Shown: positions 35,777 through 44,244, numbered from the stretch's first letter. The stretch is DNA of 64,000 nt from Chloroflexota bacterium (GCA_016234485.1 JACRBL010000054.1:1-64000); one strand, 5' to 3'. The notes: generated by a model not told the origin, from the letters alone. Numbers and translations are program-made.

Positions 35777-36331
35777 TTAAAGCCAGGTTACGCGATCCTC
35801 CGCAGGCGGGCGTTCATTTATCTTCGGCTCCCCATCGGGAATCCCCACATAAATAAACGCGATCAAATCCAATTCGGGCGCAAGGCCAAAGAACTCCTTC
35901 ACCTTCGCATCGCGCGCCCAAACTCCCGTGCGCCAGATGGCGCCAAGGCCGAGTTCGTGCGCGGCCAGCAAAATGTTCTGACAGGCCGCGGCCGCCGCGC
36001 AGACGTTCTCAATGGCGACGATGCGCTCCTCCGTGGGCGCGTCCACGCTGACGGCGATGATGACGGGCGCGCGCAGGGGCAACGCGCGGGTCTTGTCTAA
36101 CTGCTCAGGCGTCGCGGTCGGCTCACGGTCCAGCAACGAAGCGGCCATCGCGTCGCCGAGGCGGGCGCGCGCCTCCCCCGTCAAAACGAAGAATCGCCAC
36201 GGTCGCACACGATGATGGTTCGGCGCCTGGTTGCCGGCGTCCAGCAGTTTTTCGATCATCTCGCGCGGCAAGGCATCGAGCTTCACTTTCGCGATCGAAT
36301 GGCGCGAGCGAATTGCGTCAAATGTTTCCAT
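35777..36331 (-). CDS. Nitroreductase family protein
   Basis: FMN-dependent oxidoreductase, 184 residues, close in size to the YdjA-type short nitroreductases. IRSRHSIAKVK near 7 and APNHHRVRPWRFFVL near 36 are the FMN-binding N-terminus, and LLAAHELGLGAIWRTG the second FMN segment. Natural substrate unknown. GGAGA before the ATG. Divergent from the acetylpolyamine amidohydrolase gene, 23 nt apart, so the two share a very compact promoter region. Confidence 0.9.
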   Translation of the reverse strand: METFDAIRSRHSIAKVKLDALPREMIEKLLDAGNQAPNHHRVRPWRFFVLTGEARARLGDAMAASLLDREPTATPEQLDKTRALPLRAPVIIAVSVDAPTEERIVAIENVCAAAAACQNILLAAHELGLGAIWRTGVWARDAKVKEFFGLAPELDLIAFIYVGIPDGEPKINERPPAEDRVTWL

Positions 36332-36342
36332 TCTGTCTCCTG

Positions 36343-36348
36343 TATAAT
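36343..36348 (+). promoter_or_regulatory. -10 box TATAAT of a probably leaderless gene
   Basis: A perfect TATAAT ends six bases before the ATG at 36355. There is no room for a leader or Shine-Dalgarno sequence. Confidence 0.65.
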
Positions 36349-36354
36349 TGTTGC

Positions 36355-37440
36355 ATGAAAATATTTTACTCCGAAACCCATCGCCAGCACGATCCCGCTT
36401 TTGAAGTGTTCGACGGCGGACAACGCGTGCCCTATCTCGAATCGCCCGAACGCATGGATCGAATTTTGAACGCGCTCCGCAAAACGGACTGGGCTGACTT
36501 CGAAGAGCCGCGCGACTTTGGACTCGACCCGATCCGCGCGGTGCATTCGGACGCGTATCTGACCTTCCTCGCCTCTGCCTGGACCGAGTGGCTGGGCGCG
36601 TCGCCTGAGACGTCCGCGGCGTCCGACAAGACCGCCCTGCTCCCCGCCACCTTCGCGGCCAAGCGCGACCAAATGCCCGAAAGCATTTTGGGCAAGGCTG
36701 GATTCTTTTTGCTCGATCTCAGCGTCCCCGTCGTGGAAGGAACCTACGCCGCCGCGCTCGCCTCCGCCAACTGCGCCCTCTCCGCCGCGCAAGCCATCGC
36801 ACCTATCGCTCAATCGCCTAACTCGCATCCCCTATCTCCTATCCCGAATCTCCGCCTTCCGCCTTCTGCCTTCGCCCTCTGCCGCCCCCCCGGCCATCAC
36901 GCGGGACGCGAAATCGCGGGCGGGTACTGCTTCCTCAACAACGCCGCCATCGCCGCGCAGTGGTTGACTCAATTCGGCAAGATCGCTCTCCTCGATGTGG
37001 ACTATCACGCGGGCAACGGCACACAAGACATTTTCTACTCGCGTTCCGATGTGCTGACGATTTCCATTCACGCCGATCCATCCTTCGAGTATCCCTACTA
37101 TGCTGGCTACGCGACAGAGACAGGCGAGGGCGCTGGACTTGGATTCCATCACAACTATCCCCTCCCCACAGGCATAGACGATGCCGCCTACCTGCAAACC
37201 CTCGCGCACGCGCTGGGCGTGATCGCGGACTACCGCCCATCGTCCCTAGTCATCTCCCTCGGCGTGGACGCTTACGAACACGACCCGCTGGGAACATTCA
37301 AGATCACGCGCAACGGCTTCACGGGGATTGGTCAGCGCATCGCCGCGCTAGGTTTGCCAACCGCCATCATCATGGAAGGCGGCTACAACACCGACGCGCT
37401 GGGCGAGAATGTGGCCGCGTTTTTACAGAATTTCCGTTGA
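36355..37440 (+). CDS. Histone deacetylase family / acetylpolyamine amidohydrolase
   Basis: Zinc-dependent deacetylase of 361 residues. Start at MKIFYSETHRQHDP, the normal N-terminus of acetylpolyamine amidohydrolases. Key motifs: SPERMDRIL, CRPPGHHAGRE (His pair), GGYCFLNNAAIAA, LLDVDYHAGNGTQDIF (zinc Asp and His), SLGVDAYEHDP (second zinc Asp region) and MEGGYNT. Residues about 150-172, just before the RPPGHH motif, are a Pro/Ser-rich run not usual in the family and encoded by low-complexity ctatc/cttccgcc DNA. Probably acts on acetylated polyamines or other small amides in the cytoplasm. Confidence 0.9.
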   Translation: MKIFYSETHRQHDPAFEVFDGGQRVPYLESPERMDRILNALRKTDWADFEEPRDFGLDPIRAVHSDAYLTFLASAWTEWLGASPETSAASDKTALLPATFAAKRDQMPESILGKAGFFLLDLSVPVVEGTYAAALASANCALSAAQAIAPIAQSPNSHPLSPIPNLRLPPSAFALCRPPGHHAGREIAGGYCFLNNAAIAAQWLTQFGKIALLDVDYHAGNGTQDIFYSRSDVLTISIHADPSFEYPYYAGYATETGEGAGLGFHHNYPLPTGIDDAAYLQTLAHALGVIADYRPSSLVISLGVDAYEHDPLGTFKITRNGFTGIGQRIAALGLPTAIIMEGGYNTDALGENVAAFLQNFR

Positions 37441-37475
37441 CGAAAGCGTTGCATTCGACGTTAAAAGTTTGGGAG

Positions 37476-37481
37476 TATACT
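37476..37481 (+). promoter_or_regulatory. -10 box TATACT of a probably leaderless HEPN gene
   Basis: Ends six bases before the ATG at 37488. Confidence 0.58.
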
Positions 37482-37487
37482 TAACGC

Positions 37488-37886
37488 ATGGACGACCCAA
37501 AAGATAATTACCGCGTTTACATGCAATACGCGCAGGAGATGCTGGATACCGCAGATGAAAATTTCAGCAATCAGCGTTATCGTAGCGCCTGCAATCGCGC
37601 GTATTATGGAATGTTTTATGCCGCAAGCGCGTTGTTGTTTTCAAAGGGACAATCTTATGGCAAGCACAGCGCGGTTCTCGCCGCTTTTCGTAAGGACTTT
37701 ATCAAGACTGGAGAATTTGACAAGAAGTGGAGCGACGATTACAGGCTTGTCATGGAAAGTCGGCACGCTGCCGATTATGTGTTGTACGAATACCTGGAAA
37801 TGGATGACGCTGTTGAAATGATCGCAAAGGCGAAAGAGTTTGTTGAGGAAGTGAAGAAATGGCTACAGAAACGAGAACTGCTCTAA
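37488..37886 (+). CDS. HEPN-domain protein (toxin-like partner of MNT)
   Basis: 132 residues, all-helical HEPN domain with YRSACNRAYYGMFYAASALL near 35-54 and the C-terminal SRHAADYVLYEY, in which the Arg and Asp-Tyr correspond to the conserved HEPN positions. Such proteins pair with a minimal nucleotidyltransferase as HEPN/MNT toxin-antitoxin modules, where the HEPN part can be an RNase. The RX4HXY motif of the HepT group is not present. It overlaps the downstream MNT gene by 28 nt. Confidence 0.85.
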   Translation: MDDPKDNYRVYMQYAQEMLDTADENFSNQRYRSACNRAYYGMFYAASALLFSKGQSYGKHSAVLAAFRKDFIKTGEFDKKWSDDYRLVMESRHAADYVLYEYLEMDDAVEMIAKAKEFVEEVKKWLQKRELL

Positions 37887-38242
37887 ATTTATCGCCGCGA
37901 GAAAAAAAGGCCGTCCGTGATTTCATCAAGGCAGTCCGCATGGCTTATGGGGATAAAATTCAACGCGCCGCCCTGTTTGGTTCCAAAGTCCGAGGAGATT
38001 GGACAAAATATTCCGACATTGACATCCTCCTCATCACAGACGATGATAGTTGGACGTTTCGACGGGACATCATCGGGATCAATTCCGATATTGAATTGAA
38101 GTATGATGTCATGCTCGACATCCGCGTAATCAGCGAAACCCGCTGGGAATACATGAAACGCATCCAGGCGGGGCTTTATCAAAACATCACGCGCGACGCG
38201 GTTCCAATCCCATTTCGTAAACTCGCGCCTGTCGGCGCATGA
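37859..38242 (+). CDS. Minimal nucleotidyltransferase (MNT, antitoxin-like)
   Basis: 127 residues. The nucleotidyltransferase motif is intact: LFGSKVRGDWTKYSDIDILLI, i.e. G-S followed by D-x-D. In studied HEPN/MNT pairs the MNT protein adenylylates and neutralises the HEPN partner. The start codon lies inside the HEPN gene (28-nt overlap), so the pair is translationally coupled. Followed by a terminator. Confidence 0.87.
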   Translation: MATETRTALNLSPREKKAVRDFIKAVRMAYGDKIQRAALFGSKVRGDWTKYSDIDILLITDDDSWTFRRDIIGINSDIELKYDVMLDIRVISETRWEYMKRIQAGLYQNITRDAVPIPFRKLAPVGA

Positions 38243-38245
38243 TTG

Positions 38246-38279
38246 TCAACGGCCTCGGCATCCAATCCGAGGCCGTTGA
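38246..38279 (+). terminator. Hairpin after HEPN/MNT pair
   Basis: tcaacggcctcgg pairs with ccgaggccgttga, 13 bp, loop catccaat. The T tract is weak (TTATC), so termination may be partial. Confidence 0.7.
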
Positions 38280-38325
38280 TTATCAAAACTAGTCGCTCAC
38301 CCTCTCGCCAAAGGAGATTTGTCCC

Positions 38326-39201
38326 ATGAAAAAATGGATTATTCGCGTTCTACTCGTTATCGTCGCTTTCGTCTTTATTGGAATGCTCGTGATGCCCAAA
38401 GCGCCGCAAGTCGCGTATTACCAAAACGCGCCGCAGACAATGGTTATTGCCCACCAGGGCGGAGACGGACTCTGGCCGAGCAACACGCTCTTCGCGTTTG
38501 AGCATGCCGCCGAACTCGGCGTGGACGTGCTGGAGATGGACATCCACATGACGAAGGACGGCGCGCTCGTCGTCAGCCACGATGAGACCGTGGATCGTCT
38601 GACCGACGGCGAAGGGCTCATTAAGGAGAAGTCCCTCGCGGAGGTCCAGAGTTATGACGCGGCGTACGACTGGAGTCCGCTCGACGATGGCGCGGAATAT
38701 CCCTATCGCGGACAGGGCATCGTCATCCCGACATTGGAATCAGTCTTCGAGCGTTTCCCCGATTATCGGATGAATATTGAGATCAAGCAGGCCGAACCTT
38801 CGATCTCGCAACCGTTCTGCGAGTTGATCCGCAAGCATGGCATGGAAGATAGAGTTCTGGTCGCATCGTTCAACGATGAAGCGCTGGTTGAGTTCCGCGA
38901 GACTTGCCCCGAAGTGGCAACGTCGGGCAGTCGCGGACAGATCAAGCCTTTCGTTTATCTGCACCTGGCGTTTCTGGGCAGACTCTACCCGCCGAATTTT
39001 TCCGCGGTACAAGTCCCCATCGAGAACAGCGGCATCACCATTCTGAAGAGCCGCTTCGTGAAGGTCGCGCACGCCCGCGGACTATGGGTGGACGCGTGGA
39101 CGATTGACGATCCCGCCGAGATGCGGATGTTGATCGAGATCGGCGTGGATGGGATCATCACGGATCGTCCCGATCTGTTGATGGAAGTGTTGGGAAGATA
39201 G
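38326..39201 (+). CDS. Glycerophosphodiester phosphodiesterase, membrane-anchored
   Basis: 291 residues. An N-terminal hydrophobic helix (about 5-24) acts as anchor or uncleaved signal. The GDPD domain has AHQGGDGLWPSNTLFAFEHA (catalytic His; His-Arg-Gly is His-Gln-Gly here), GVDVLEMDIHMTKDGALVVSHDE (Glu/Asp metal ligands and the second His), NIEIKQ, and C-terminal WTIDDPAEMRML and GVDGIITDRPD. Hydrolyses glycerophosphodiesters to glycerol 3-phosphate and an alcohol. Start with a good AAGGAG site. The Arg-to-Gln change in the first motif is worth noting. Confidence 0.92.
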   Translation: MKKWIIRVLLVIVAFVFIGMLVMPKAPQVAYYQNAPQTMVIAHQGGDGLWPSNTLFAFEHAAELGVDVLEMDIHMTKDGALVVSHDETVDRLTDGEGLIKEKSLAEVQSYDAAYDWSPLDDGAEYPYRGQGIVIPTLESVFERFPDYRMNIEIKQAEPSISQPFCELIRKHGMEDRVLVASFNDEALVEFRETCPEVATSGSRGQIKPFVYLHLAFLGRLYPPNFSAVQVPIENSGITILKSRFVKVAHARGLWVDAWTIDDPAEMRMLIEIGVDGIITDRPDLLMEVLGR

Positions 39202-39210
39202 AAAACGAAA

Positions 39211-39247
39211 ACAGCCTCGTGGACATTTTGTCCCGAGGCCGTTTTGT
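39211..39247. terminator. Hairpin after GDPD gene
   Basis: agcctcgtggaca / tgtcccgaggc arms followed by GTTTTG on the plus strand. It also gives a T run on the minus strand and may serve ppdK. Confidence 0.7.
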
Positions 39248-39254
39248 TCATTGC

Positions 39255-39283
39255 AGAAGCGCCCGCCTCCCTCGGGCGCTTCT
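39255..39283. terminator. Hairpin after ppdK
   Basis: agaagcgcccg pairs with cgggcgcttct, 11 bp, loop cctccct. It lies 16 nt beyond the ppdK stop. Confidence 0.65.
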
Positions 39284-39298
39284 GTTATTTCATCAATC

Positions 39299-42067
39299 TT
39301 ACTTCTTGCTCTTCGCCTTGACCGTCTTCTTGGCGGCAGGCTTCTTGGCGGCAACCTTCTTCTTGGGGGCGGCCTTCTTCTCCACCTTCGCGGGACGATG
39401 CTTGATCGCCACATGCGCCGCGGCGAGACGTGCAATCGGCACGCGGAACGGCGAACAGGAAACGTAGTTATTCCCAATCAAGTGACACCATTCAATGGAC
39501 TCGGGATCACCGCCATGCTCGCCGCAGATGCCCACTTCGAGATTCGGGCGCGTCTTGCGGCCTTCGTCCACCGCCCATTTCATCAACATGCCCACGCCTT
39601 CGCGGTCGAGCGTCTGGAAGGGATTCTTCGGCAGGATGCCTTGTTCCACGTACGTGACGAGGAAGTTTCGCTCGGCGTCGTCACGCGAATAGCCGAAGGT
39701 CATCTGTGTCAGATCGTTGGTACCGAACGAGAAGAACTGCGCCAGCTTGGCAACTTCAGCGGCGGTGACCGCGGCGCGCGGGATTTCGATCATCGTCCCG
39801 AACTTGTACGCGAACTTGACCTTCTTCTCACCCATCACCGCCGAGGCGATGCGTTCAAGTCGCGGCTGGATCCACTCCAGTTCTTTGACCGTCCCCGTCA
39901 GCGGGATCATCACTTCGGGATGAACCTTGATGCCGCGCAGGGTGCAGTCCGCCGCGGCCTCGAAGATGGCGCGCACCTGCATCTCCACGATCTCAGGCAT
40001 GGCAATGCTCAAACGCACGCCACGCAAGCCCATCATCGGATTCGACTCGTGCATGGACTTGATGGAGGCCAGCAGTTTTTCTTTGGCGGGCAATCCATCC
40101 GTGATGCCGCGCACGCGCATCTCGATCACTTCTTCGAGCAGTTTTTCTTCGTCGGGCATGAACTCGTGAAGCGGCGGGTCAATCAGGCGGATGATGACGG
40201 GGTAGCCATCCATCGCCTCGAACAACCCATCGAAGTCCTTGCGCTGGTACGGGAGCAATTTATCGAGCGCGGCGGTGCGGCCTTCGCTCGTCTCCGAAAG
40301 GATCATGTCCTGCACGATGGGCAGGCGCTCGGGTTCAAAGAACATGTGCTCGGTGCGGCACAGACCGATGCCCACCGCGCCATACGAACGGGCACGGCGC
40401 GCGTCTTTCGGATAATCCGCGTTCGCCCAAACTTGCATGCGGGCGATTTTGTCCGCCCAGGTCAGCAGGGTTAGCAGGTCGGTCTGCTCTTCGAGCGAGG
40501 GCGCGGTCATCGGGATTTTGCCCATGTAAACTTCGCCCGTCGCGCCGTCCACCGACATCCACTCGCCCTCTTTGATGACGCGCTCGCCGATGTGCATCAC
40601 GCGATTTTCCATGTCAATCTTCAGCGCCGACGCGCCGACCACCGCGGGGATGCCAAACTGACGCGCCACCACCGCCGCGTGCGACGTCGCGCCGCCCTCG
40701 CTGGTCAGGATGCCCTTCGAGGCGATCATCCCATGCACGTCATCGGGCTTGGTGAACGGACGCACCATGATGACATCCTGCTTGGATTCCTTGGCCATTT
40801 TCTCGGCGGTATCCGCGTCGAAATAGATCTGACCGACGGCCGCGCCAGGCGACGCGTTCACGCCCTTTGCGATCACCTCGGACGTTTTGCGGGCCGCGTC
40901 GTCGAACTGCGGATGTAGCAACGTATCCACGTCGTTCGGCGTGACGCGCTTGACGGCTTCTTCCTTCGAGATCAGTCCCTCGTTCGCCATCGCCACCGCA
41001 ATCGAGACCGCGGCTTTGGCGGTTCGTTTCGCGTTGCGCGTCTGGAGCATCCACAACTTGCCGCGCTCCACGGTGAACTCCACGTCCTGCACGTCCTTGT
41101 AATGTTTCTCAAGGCGGCTGGTAATTTTCATAAATTCATCATAGGCCTTGGGCAGGTGGTCGTACATGTTGGCGATCGGGTCGGCAGTGCGGATGCCCGC
41201 CACCACGTCCTCGCCCTGCGCGTTGAGCAGGTACTCGCCCATCATCACCTTGTCGCCCGTAGACGGGTTGCGCGTGAAAGCCACGCCCGTGCCAGAGTCG
41301 AAGCCCATGTTGCCAAACACCATGGTCTGAATGTTGACCGCGGTGCCGAGCGTGTCGGGGATGTTGGTGGCCTTGCGGTAGTCAATGGCGCGCTTGCCCA
41401 TCCAAGATTCAAAGACGGCCTTCGTCGCCAGTTCAAGTTGCTTGTAAACTTCCTGCGGGAAATCGTCGCCAATGGCCTTCTTGTAAACTTCCTTAAAGAT
41501 GCCAACCAGCGCCTTCCAATCCCCCGCGGTCATTTCGGTATCGAGTTTGTAACCGCGCTCTTCCTTGTAATGCTCCATCGGATGCTCGAACACCTCGTCA
41601 TCGAGACCGAACACGGTAGTGCCGAACATTTCGATCACGCGGCGGTACGAGTCCCATGCGAAGCGGGGATTGTCCGTCAGTTTCGAAAGGCCTTCCACCA
41701 CCTCATCGTTCAAACCGATGTTCAGGATCGTGTTCATCATGCCAGGCATCGAGAACTTCGCGCCCGAACGGCACGAAACCAGCAGGGGGTTCGACGGGTC
41801 GCCAAACTTCTTGCCCGTCTTCTTCTCCACCTTCTTCATCGCGTCCTGCATCTGCTTCCACTGACCAGATGGGAACTTGCCCGCCTTGCGGAACTCGTTA
41901 CAGGCTTCGGTTGTCACAGTAAAGCCTGGCGGAACGGGAACGCCCGCACGCGTCATATCAAAGAGGCCAGCGCCTTTACCGCCCAGCAGGGCGCGTACGG
42001 CCTCCCATGAGCCACCCACGGCTTTTTCCGCCGCGGCAACTTCGTCAAAAAGATAAACCCATTTCAT
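39299..42067 (-). CDS. ppdK: Pyruvate, phosphate dikinase
   Basis: Interconverts pyruvate + ATP + Pi and PEP + AMP + PPi; 922 residues. The N-terminal nucleotide-binding domain starts VYLFDEVAAAEKAV and LLGGKGAGLFDMTRAGVPVPPGF. The phosphohistidine is H463 in GGATSHAAVVARQFG. The C-terminal PEP domain contains GLCRTEHMFFE, RGVRLSIAMPEI, FSFGTNDLTQMTFGYSRDDAE and GICGEHGGDP. Typical length is about 875; the excess is mostly a Lys/Ala/Pro tail (about 888-922) resembling histone H1 or the bL21 tail in this genome. GGAGG precedes the ATG. Confidence 0.97.
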   Translation of the reverse strand: MKWVYLFDEVAAAEKAVGGSWEAVRALLGGKGAGLFDMTRAGVPVPPGFTVTTEACNEFRKAGKFPSGQWKQMQDAMKKVEKKTGKKFGDPSNPLLVSCRSGAKFSMPGMMNTILNIGLNDEVVEGLSKLTDNPRFAWDSYRRVIEMFGTTVFGLDDEVFEHPMEHYKEERGYKLDTEMTAGDWKALVGIFKEVYKKAIGDDFPQEVYKQLELATKAVFESWMGKRAIDYRKATNIPDTLGTAVNIQTMVFGNMGFDSGTGVAFTRNPSTGDKVMMGEYLLNAQGEDVVAGIRTADPIANMYDHLPKAYDEFMKITSRLEKHYKDVQDVEFTVERGKLWMLQTRNAKRTAKAAVSIAVAMANEGLISKEEAVKRVTPNDVDTLLHPQFDDAARKTSEVIAKGVNASPGAAVGQIYFDADTAEKMAKESKQDVIMVRPFTKPDDVHGMIASKGILTSEGGATSHAAVVARQFGIPAVVGASALKIDMENRVMHIGERVIKEGEWMSVDGATGEVYMGKIPMTAPSLEEQTDLLTLLTWADKIARMQVWANADYPKDARRARSYGAVGIGLCRTEHMFFEPERLPIVQDMILSETSEGRTAALDKLLPYQRKDFDGLFEAMDGYPVIIRLIDPPLHEFMPDEEKLLEEVIEMRVRGITDGLPAKEKLLASIKSMHESNPMMGLRGVRLSIAMPEIVEMQVRAIFEAAADCTLRGIKVHPEVMIPLTGTVKELEWIQPRLERIASAVMGEKKVKFAYKFGTMIEIPRAAVTAAEVAKLAQFFSFGTNDLTQMTFGYSRDDAERNFLVTYVEQGILPKNPFQTLDREGVGMLMKWAVDEGRKTRPNLEVGICGEHGGDPESIEWCHLIGNNYVSCSPFRVPIARLAAAHVAIKHRPAKVEKKAAPKKKVAAKKPAAKKTVKAKSKK

Positions 42068-42294
42068 TTGTGCCTCCGAGATTAGGGGTTTTATTTGTGA
42101 AAATAACTACATAAAATTAAGTTTACCACAAGCGTTCAAGAGAAAAAGCGCTCCCCCATTTCCAAATGTACTTTTCATACCATAACAAAAATCACGGAAT
42201 CAGAAAAAATGTTGGTGTTTAAAATCCACAATTCTGTAATTTCAATTCTTTCATCTGTAAACAGGTTGCAAAGTTTATTCGCCGCGGAATCAAT

Positions 42295-42300
42295 GATAAT
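42295..42300 (+). promoter_or_regulatory. -10 box GATAAT of a probably leaderless response regulator gene
   Basis: Ends six bases before the ATG at 42307. The 239-nt gap upstream is AT-rich and must also hold the ppdK promoter, which I could not define. Confidence 0.55.
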
Positions 42301-42306
42301 AGCCGC

Positions 42307-42759
42307 ATGAAAGTTATCACCATAGACGATGATGTTGCCATGACCGAACTGACCGCCATGTTGTTACGTACACATGGCTTTGATGTCATTACCTCCAACC
42401 ATCCACGCGAAGCGATTCAAGTCGTGCGCGAAAAACAACCGCAGGCTGTGATCCTCGATTTGATGATGCCCGAAATGGACGGACGCCAGGTTTGCCGCGC
42501 CATCCGCGAATTTAGCAACGTGCCGATCATCATCCTCTCCGCGCTCAACGATCCCGACACCGTCGCCTCCTCCCTCGACAGTGGGGCGGACGACTACCTC
42601 GTGAAGCCCGTGCCATCCGACGTGTTGGCCGCCCACCTCAATCGCCTCGTCAAGCGCACCGGGCGCCTCTTCATGAACCCCGCCAAACTTGCCAACTCGT
42701 GGCTCCCTGCCACTTCCGCCACATCCGCAATCCCCACCACCCCATTCAAAAGCGCCTAA
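42307..42759 (+). CDS. Stand-alone response regulator receiver protein
   Basis: 150 residues. A single CheY-like receiver domain (1-120): acidic D7-D8-D9, phosphoacceptor D51 in ILDLMMPEMDG, S78 and K100 in YLVKPV. The last 30 residues are a Ser/Thr/Pro/Ala-rich tail, with no DNA-binding or enzymatic output domain. No histidine kinase is nearby, so it is an orphan regulator. Ends in a terminator shared with the convergent hydrolase gene. Confidence 0.9.
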   Translation: MKVITIDDDVAMTELTAMLLRTHGFDVITSNHPREAIQVVREKQPQAVILDLMMPEMDGRQVCRAIREFSNVPIIILSALNDPDTVASSLDSGADDYLVKPVPSDVLAAHLNRLVKRTGRLFMNPAKLANSWLPATSATSAIPTTPFKSA

Positions 42760-42768
42760 AAAAAAAAA

Positions 42769-42795
42769 GACCGCCGAAAGGCGGTCAATTTTTTT
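42769..42795. terminator. Bidirectional terminator
   Basis: gaccgcc/ggcggtc stem, GAAA loop, T7 on the plus side and a run of A (T on the minus strand) on the other. Confidence 0.9.
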
Positions 42796-42799
42796 CTAT

Positions 42800-43558
42800 C
42801 TATTTCAGACTTTTCAACGCGTCCGCCACCTCACGCGCGGACTCCATCATCGGCATGTGACCGACTCCCGCCAACTCCACCACCCGCGTCCGCGTGACGT
42901 TGAGTGGAATCTCCCTCGGGAGCGGAATCAGCCCGTCCGCCCCTCCGTGGACAATTAACACGGGGAACGACGTCCTCTCCAGCATGGACAATTTTTCCGT
43001 GCGTTCAGCCATTGCCTTCAACGTGCCAATATAACCAGCGGGCTTTTGCTTCCTCATCAAATCGTGGACGATTTTTTGCACGCGCTCATCCGCCGTCAAT
43101 TTGACGGTCATCGCCGCGACTGTTTCGCCGATCCCCTCTTCCGCGATCTTGTGCGCCTGCGCGTACCGACCTGCCTTGCGGTCGGGCGCGTCCGCCGCGG
43201 CCTGCGATGAGACCAGCGCCAGTCCGCGTGTGCGCTGCGGATACGCGTCTGCGAAGGCCAGCGCCACGTAACCGCCCATCGAATGTCCCGCGAGCGACGC
43301 GGCCTCCAGTCCGAGATGATCGAGCAGGGACGCGAGATCGGCCGCCAAGTCGTCCATCGTGTAGGGCGTGTCCACCGCGTCGCTCTCACCAAACCCGCGC
43401 AGATCAGGCAGGATCAGATCAAAGTCATCCTGCAACAGAGGGACAACTTCATCCCAGATCGTGTGATCGAGCGGGAAGCCGTGAATCAAAACCAGCGGCT
43501 CTCCATGTCCGTGGCGTTCATAGGCCAGAATGTGTTGATTAACAGTAAACTTTTTCAT
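42800..43558 (-). CDS. Alpha/beta hydrolase
   Basis: 252 residues. LVLIHGFPLDHTIWDEV (oxyanion region), DLRGFGESD, the nucleophile elbow GHSMGGYVALAFADAYP, LIVHGGADGLIP (acid) and GVGHMPMME (catalytic His) form a complete catalytic triad layout. No substrate can be assigned; esterase or peroxidase-like activity is possible. AAAGGAG lies before the ATG. Upstream is a three-hairpin repeat. Confidence 0.9.
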   Translation of the reverse strand: MKKFTVNQHILAYERHGHGEPLVLIHGFPLDHTIWDEVVPLLQDDFDLILPDLRGFGESDAVDTPYTMDDLAADLASLLDHLGLEAASLAGHSMGGYVALAFADAYPQRTRGLALVSSQAAADAPDRKAGRYAQAHKIAEEGIGETVAAMTVKLTADERVQKIVHDLMRKQKPAGYIGTLKAMAERTEKLSMLERTSFPVLIVHGGADGLIPLPREIPLNVTRTRVVELAGVGHMPMMESAREVADALKSLK

Positions 43559-43594
43559 GGTGTTCTCCTTTGTTTATAAACCTGAATGCTTCAT

Positions 43595-43692
43595 CGTTGT
43601 GCCAGCAGTAGCGCTGCTGACTTGCGGCAGTACAACTGCCGCACAACGTCCATTTGTCTTGTTGCGCCAGCAGTTACACTTCTGGCGTGCGA
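43595..43692. repeat. Array of three adjacent hairpins
   Basis: Three palindromes in a row: agcag...ctgct (about 43603-43620), tgcggcagtacaactgccgca (43623-43643) and gcgccag...ctggcgtgc (43664-43690), sharing the words gttg and caacgtc between. It fills the gap upstream of the hydrolase gene and downstream of the exonuclease gene. Confidence 0.75.
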
Positions 43693-43707
43693 CGGTAGAG
43701 CGTCAAA

Positions 43708-44244
43708 TTATTTCCAATTCACCGCCACCTTCAACTTGCTTCCCAACTTCGAATAATAATGGACAAATCCATTATCGCGCCCAAACTCGTAAACGCGGCG
43801 CGTGATGTCCACATCGGCTTTGCAATATTCGGCCACTTTATCGAGTTCGCCCGCGCGGAACCATGCCACGCTTTGCAAGCCATCGGCAGTTTTCATCGCG
43901 CCGAGACAAGCCTTCGCCAGCGAATCCAAACTGAGGCGAAAATTCAGCACTCGGAAAATATCGGCCAGCATGTCGGTCGTGCGAAAAGCGCGAAAGTTCT
44001 CCGTCGGCGCGTAGGGCTTGAGGACTTCATAATCGAAGTTGACGATATTGAAGCCGATGACGCGGTCGGCGGCCTTGAGTTCCGCCACGAGCGCGGCCGC
44101 GTCTTTCTCCCAGTATACAGTGAAATCATTCCGCTCCGTAGACCAGGTGACGCCGCACGCCAACTTCAGCGCGGCCATGTTTCGCTGTCCGCCAACTTCA
44201 TCAAATGTCTTTTGCGTTTCGAGATCGAAGTAAACGATGTTCAT
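43708..44244 (-). CDS. DEDD-type 3'-5' exonuclease domain protein
   Basis: 178 residues, RNase H-like exonuclease fold. ExoI is YFDLET (Asp7, Glu9), ExoII GFNIVNFDYEVL, ExoIII EYCKADVDITRRVYEFG with Asp. The middle contains LADIFRVLNFRLSLDSLAKACL as in predicted exonucleases near helicases and uncharacterised RNase H-like proteins. It is single-domain and lacks polymerase or helicase parts. AGGAG before the ATG. Role in DNA or RNA trimming unproven. Confidence 0.8.
   Translation of the reverse strand: MNIVYFDLETQKTFDEVGGQRNMAALKLACGVTWSTERNDFTVYWEKDAAALVAELKAADRVIGFNIVNFDYEVLKPYAPTENFRAFRTTDMLADIFRVLNFRLSLDSLAKACLGAMKTADGLQSVAWFRAGELDKVAEYCKADVDITRRVYEFGRDNGFVHYYSKLGSKLKVAVNWK

Noticed and set aside
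39251-40474. Open frame of 407 codons opposite ppdK
   Set aside because: Shadow frame; Leu/Arg/His-rich, no family.
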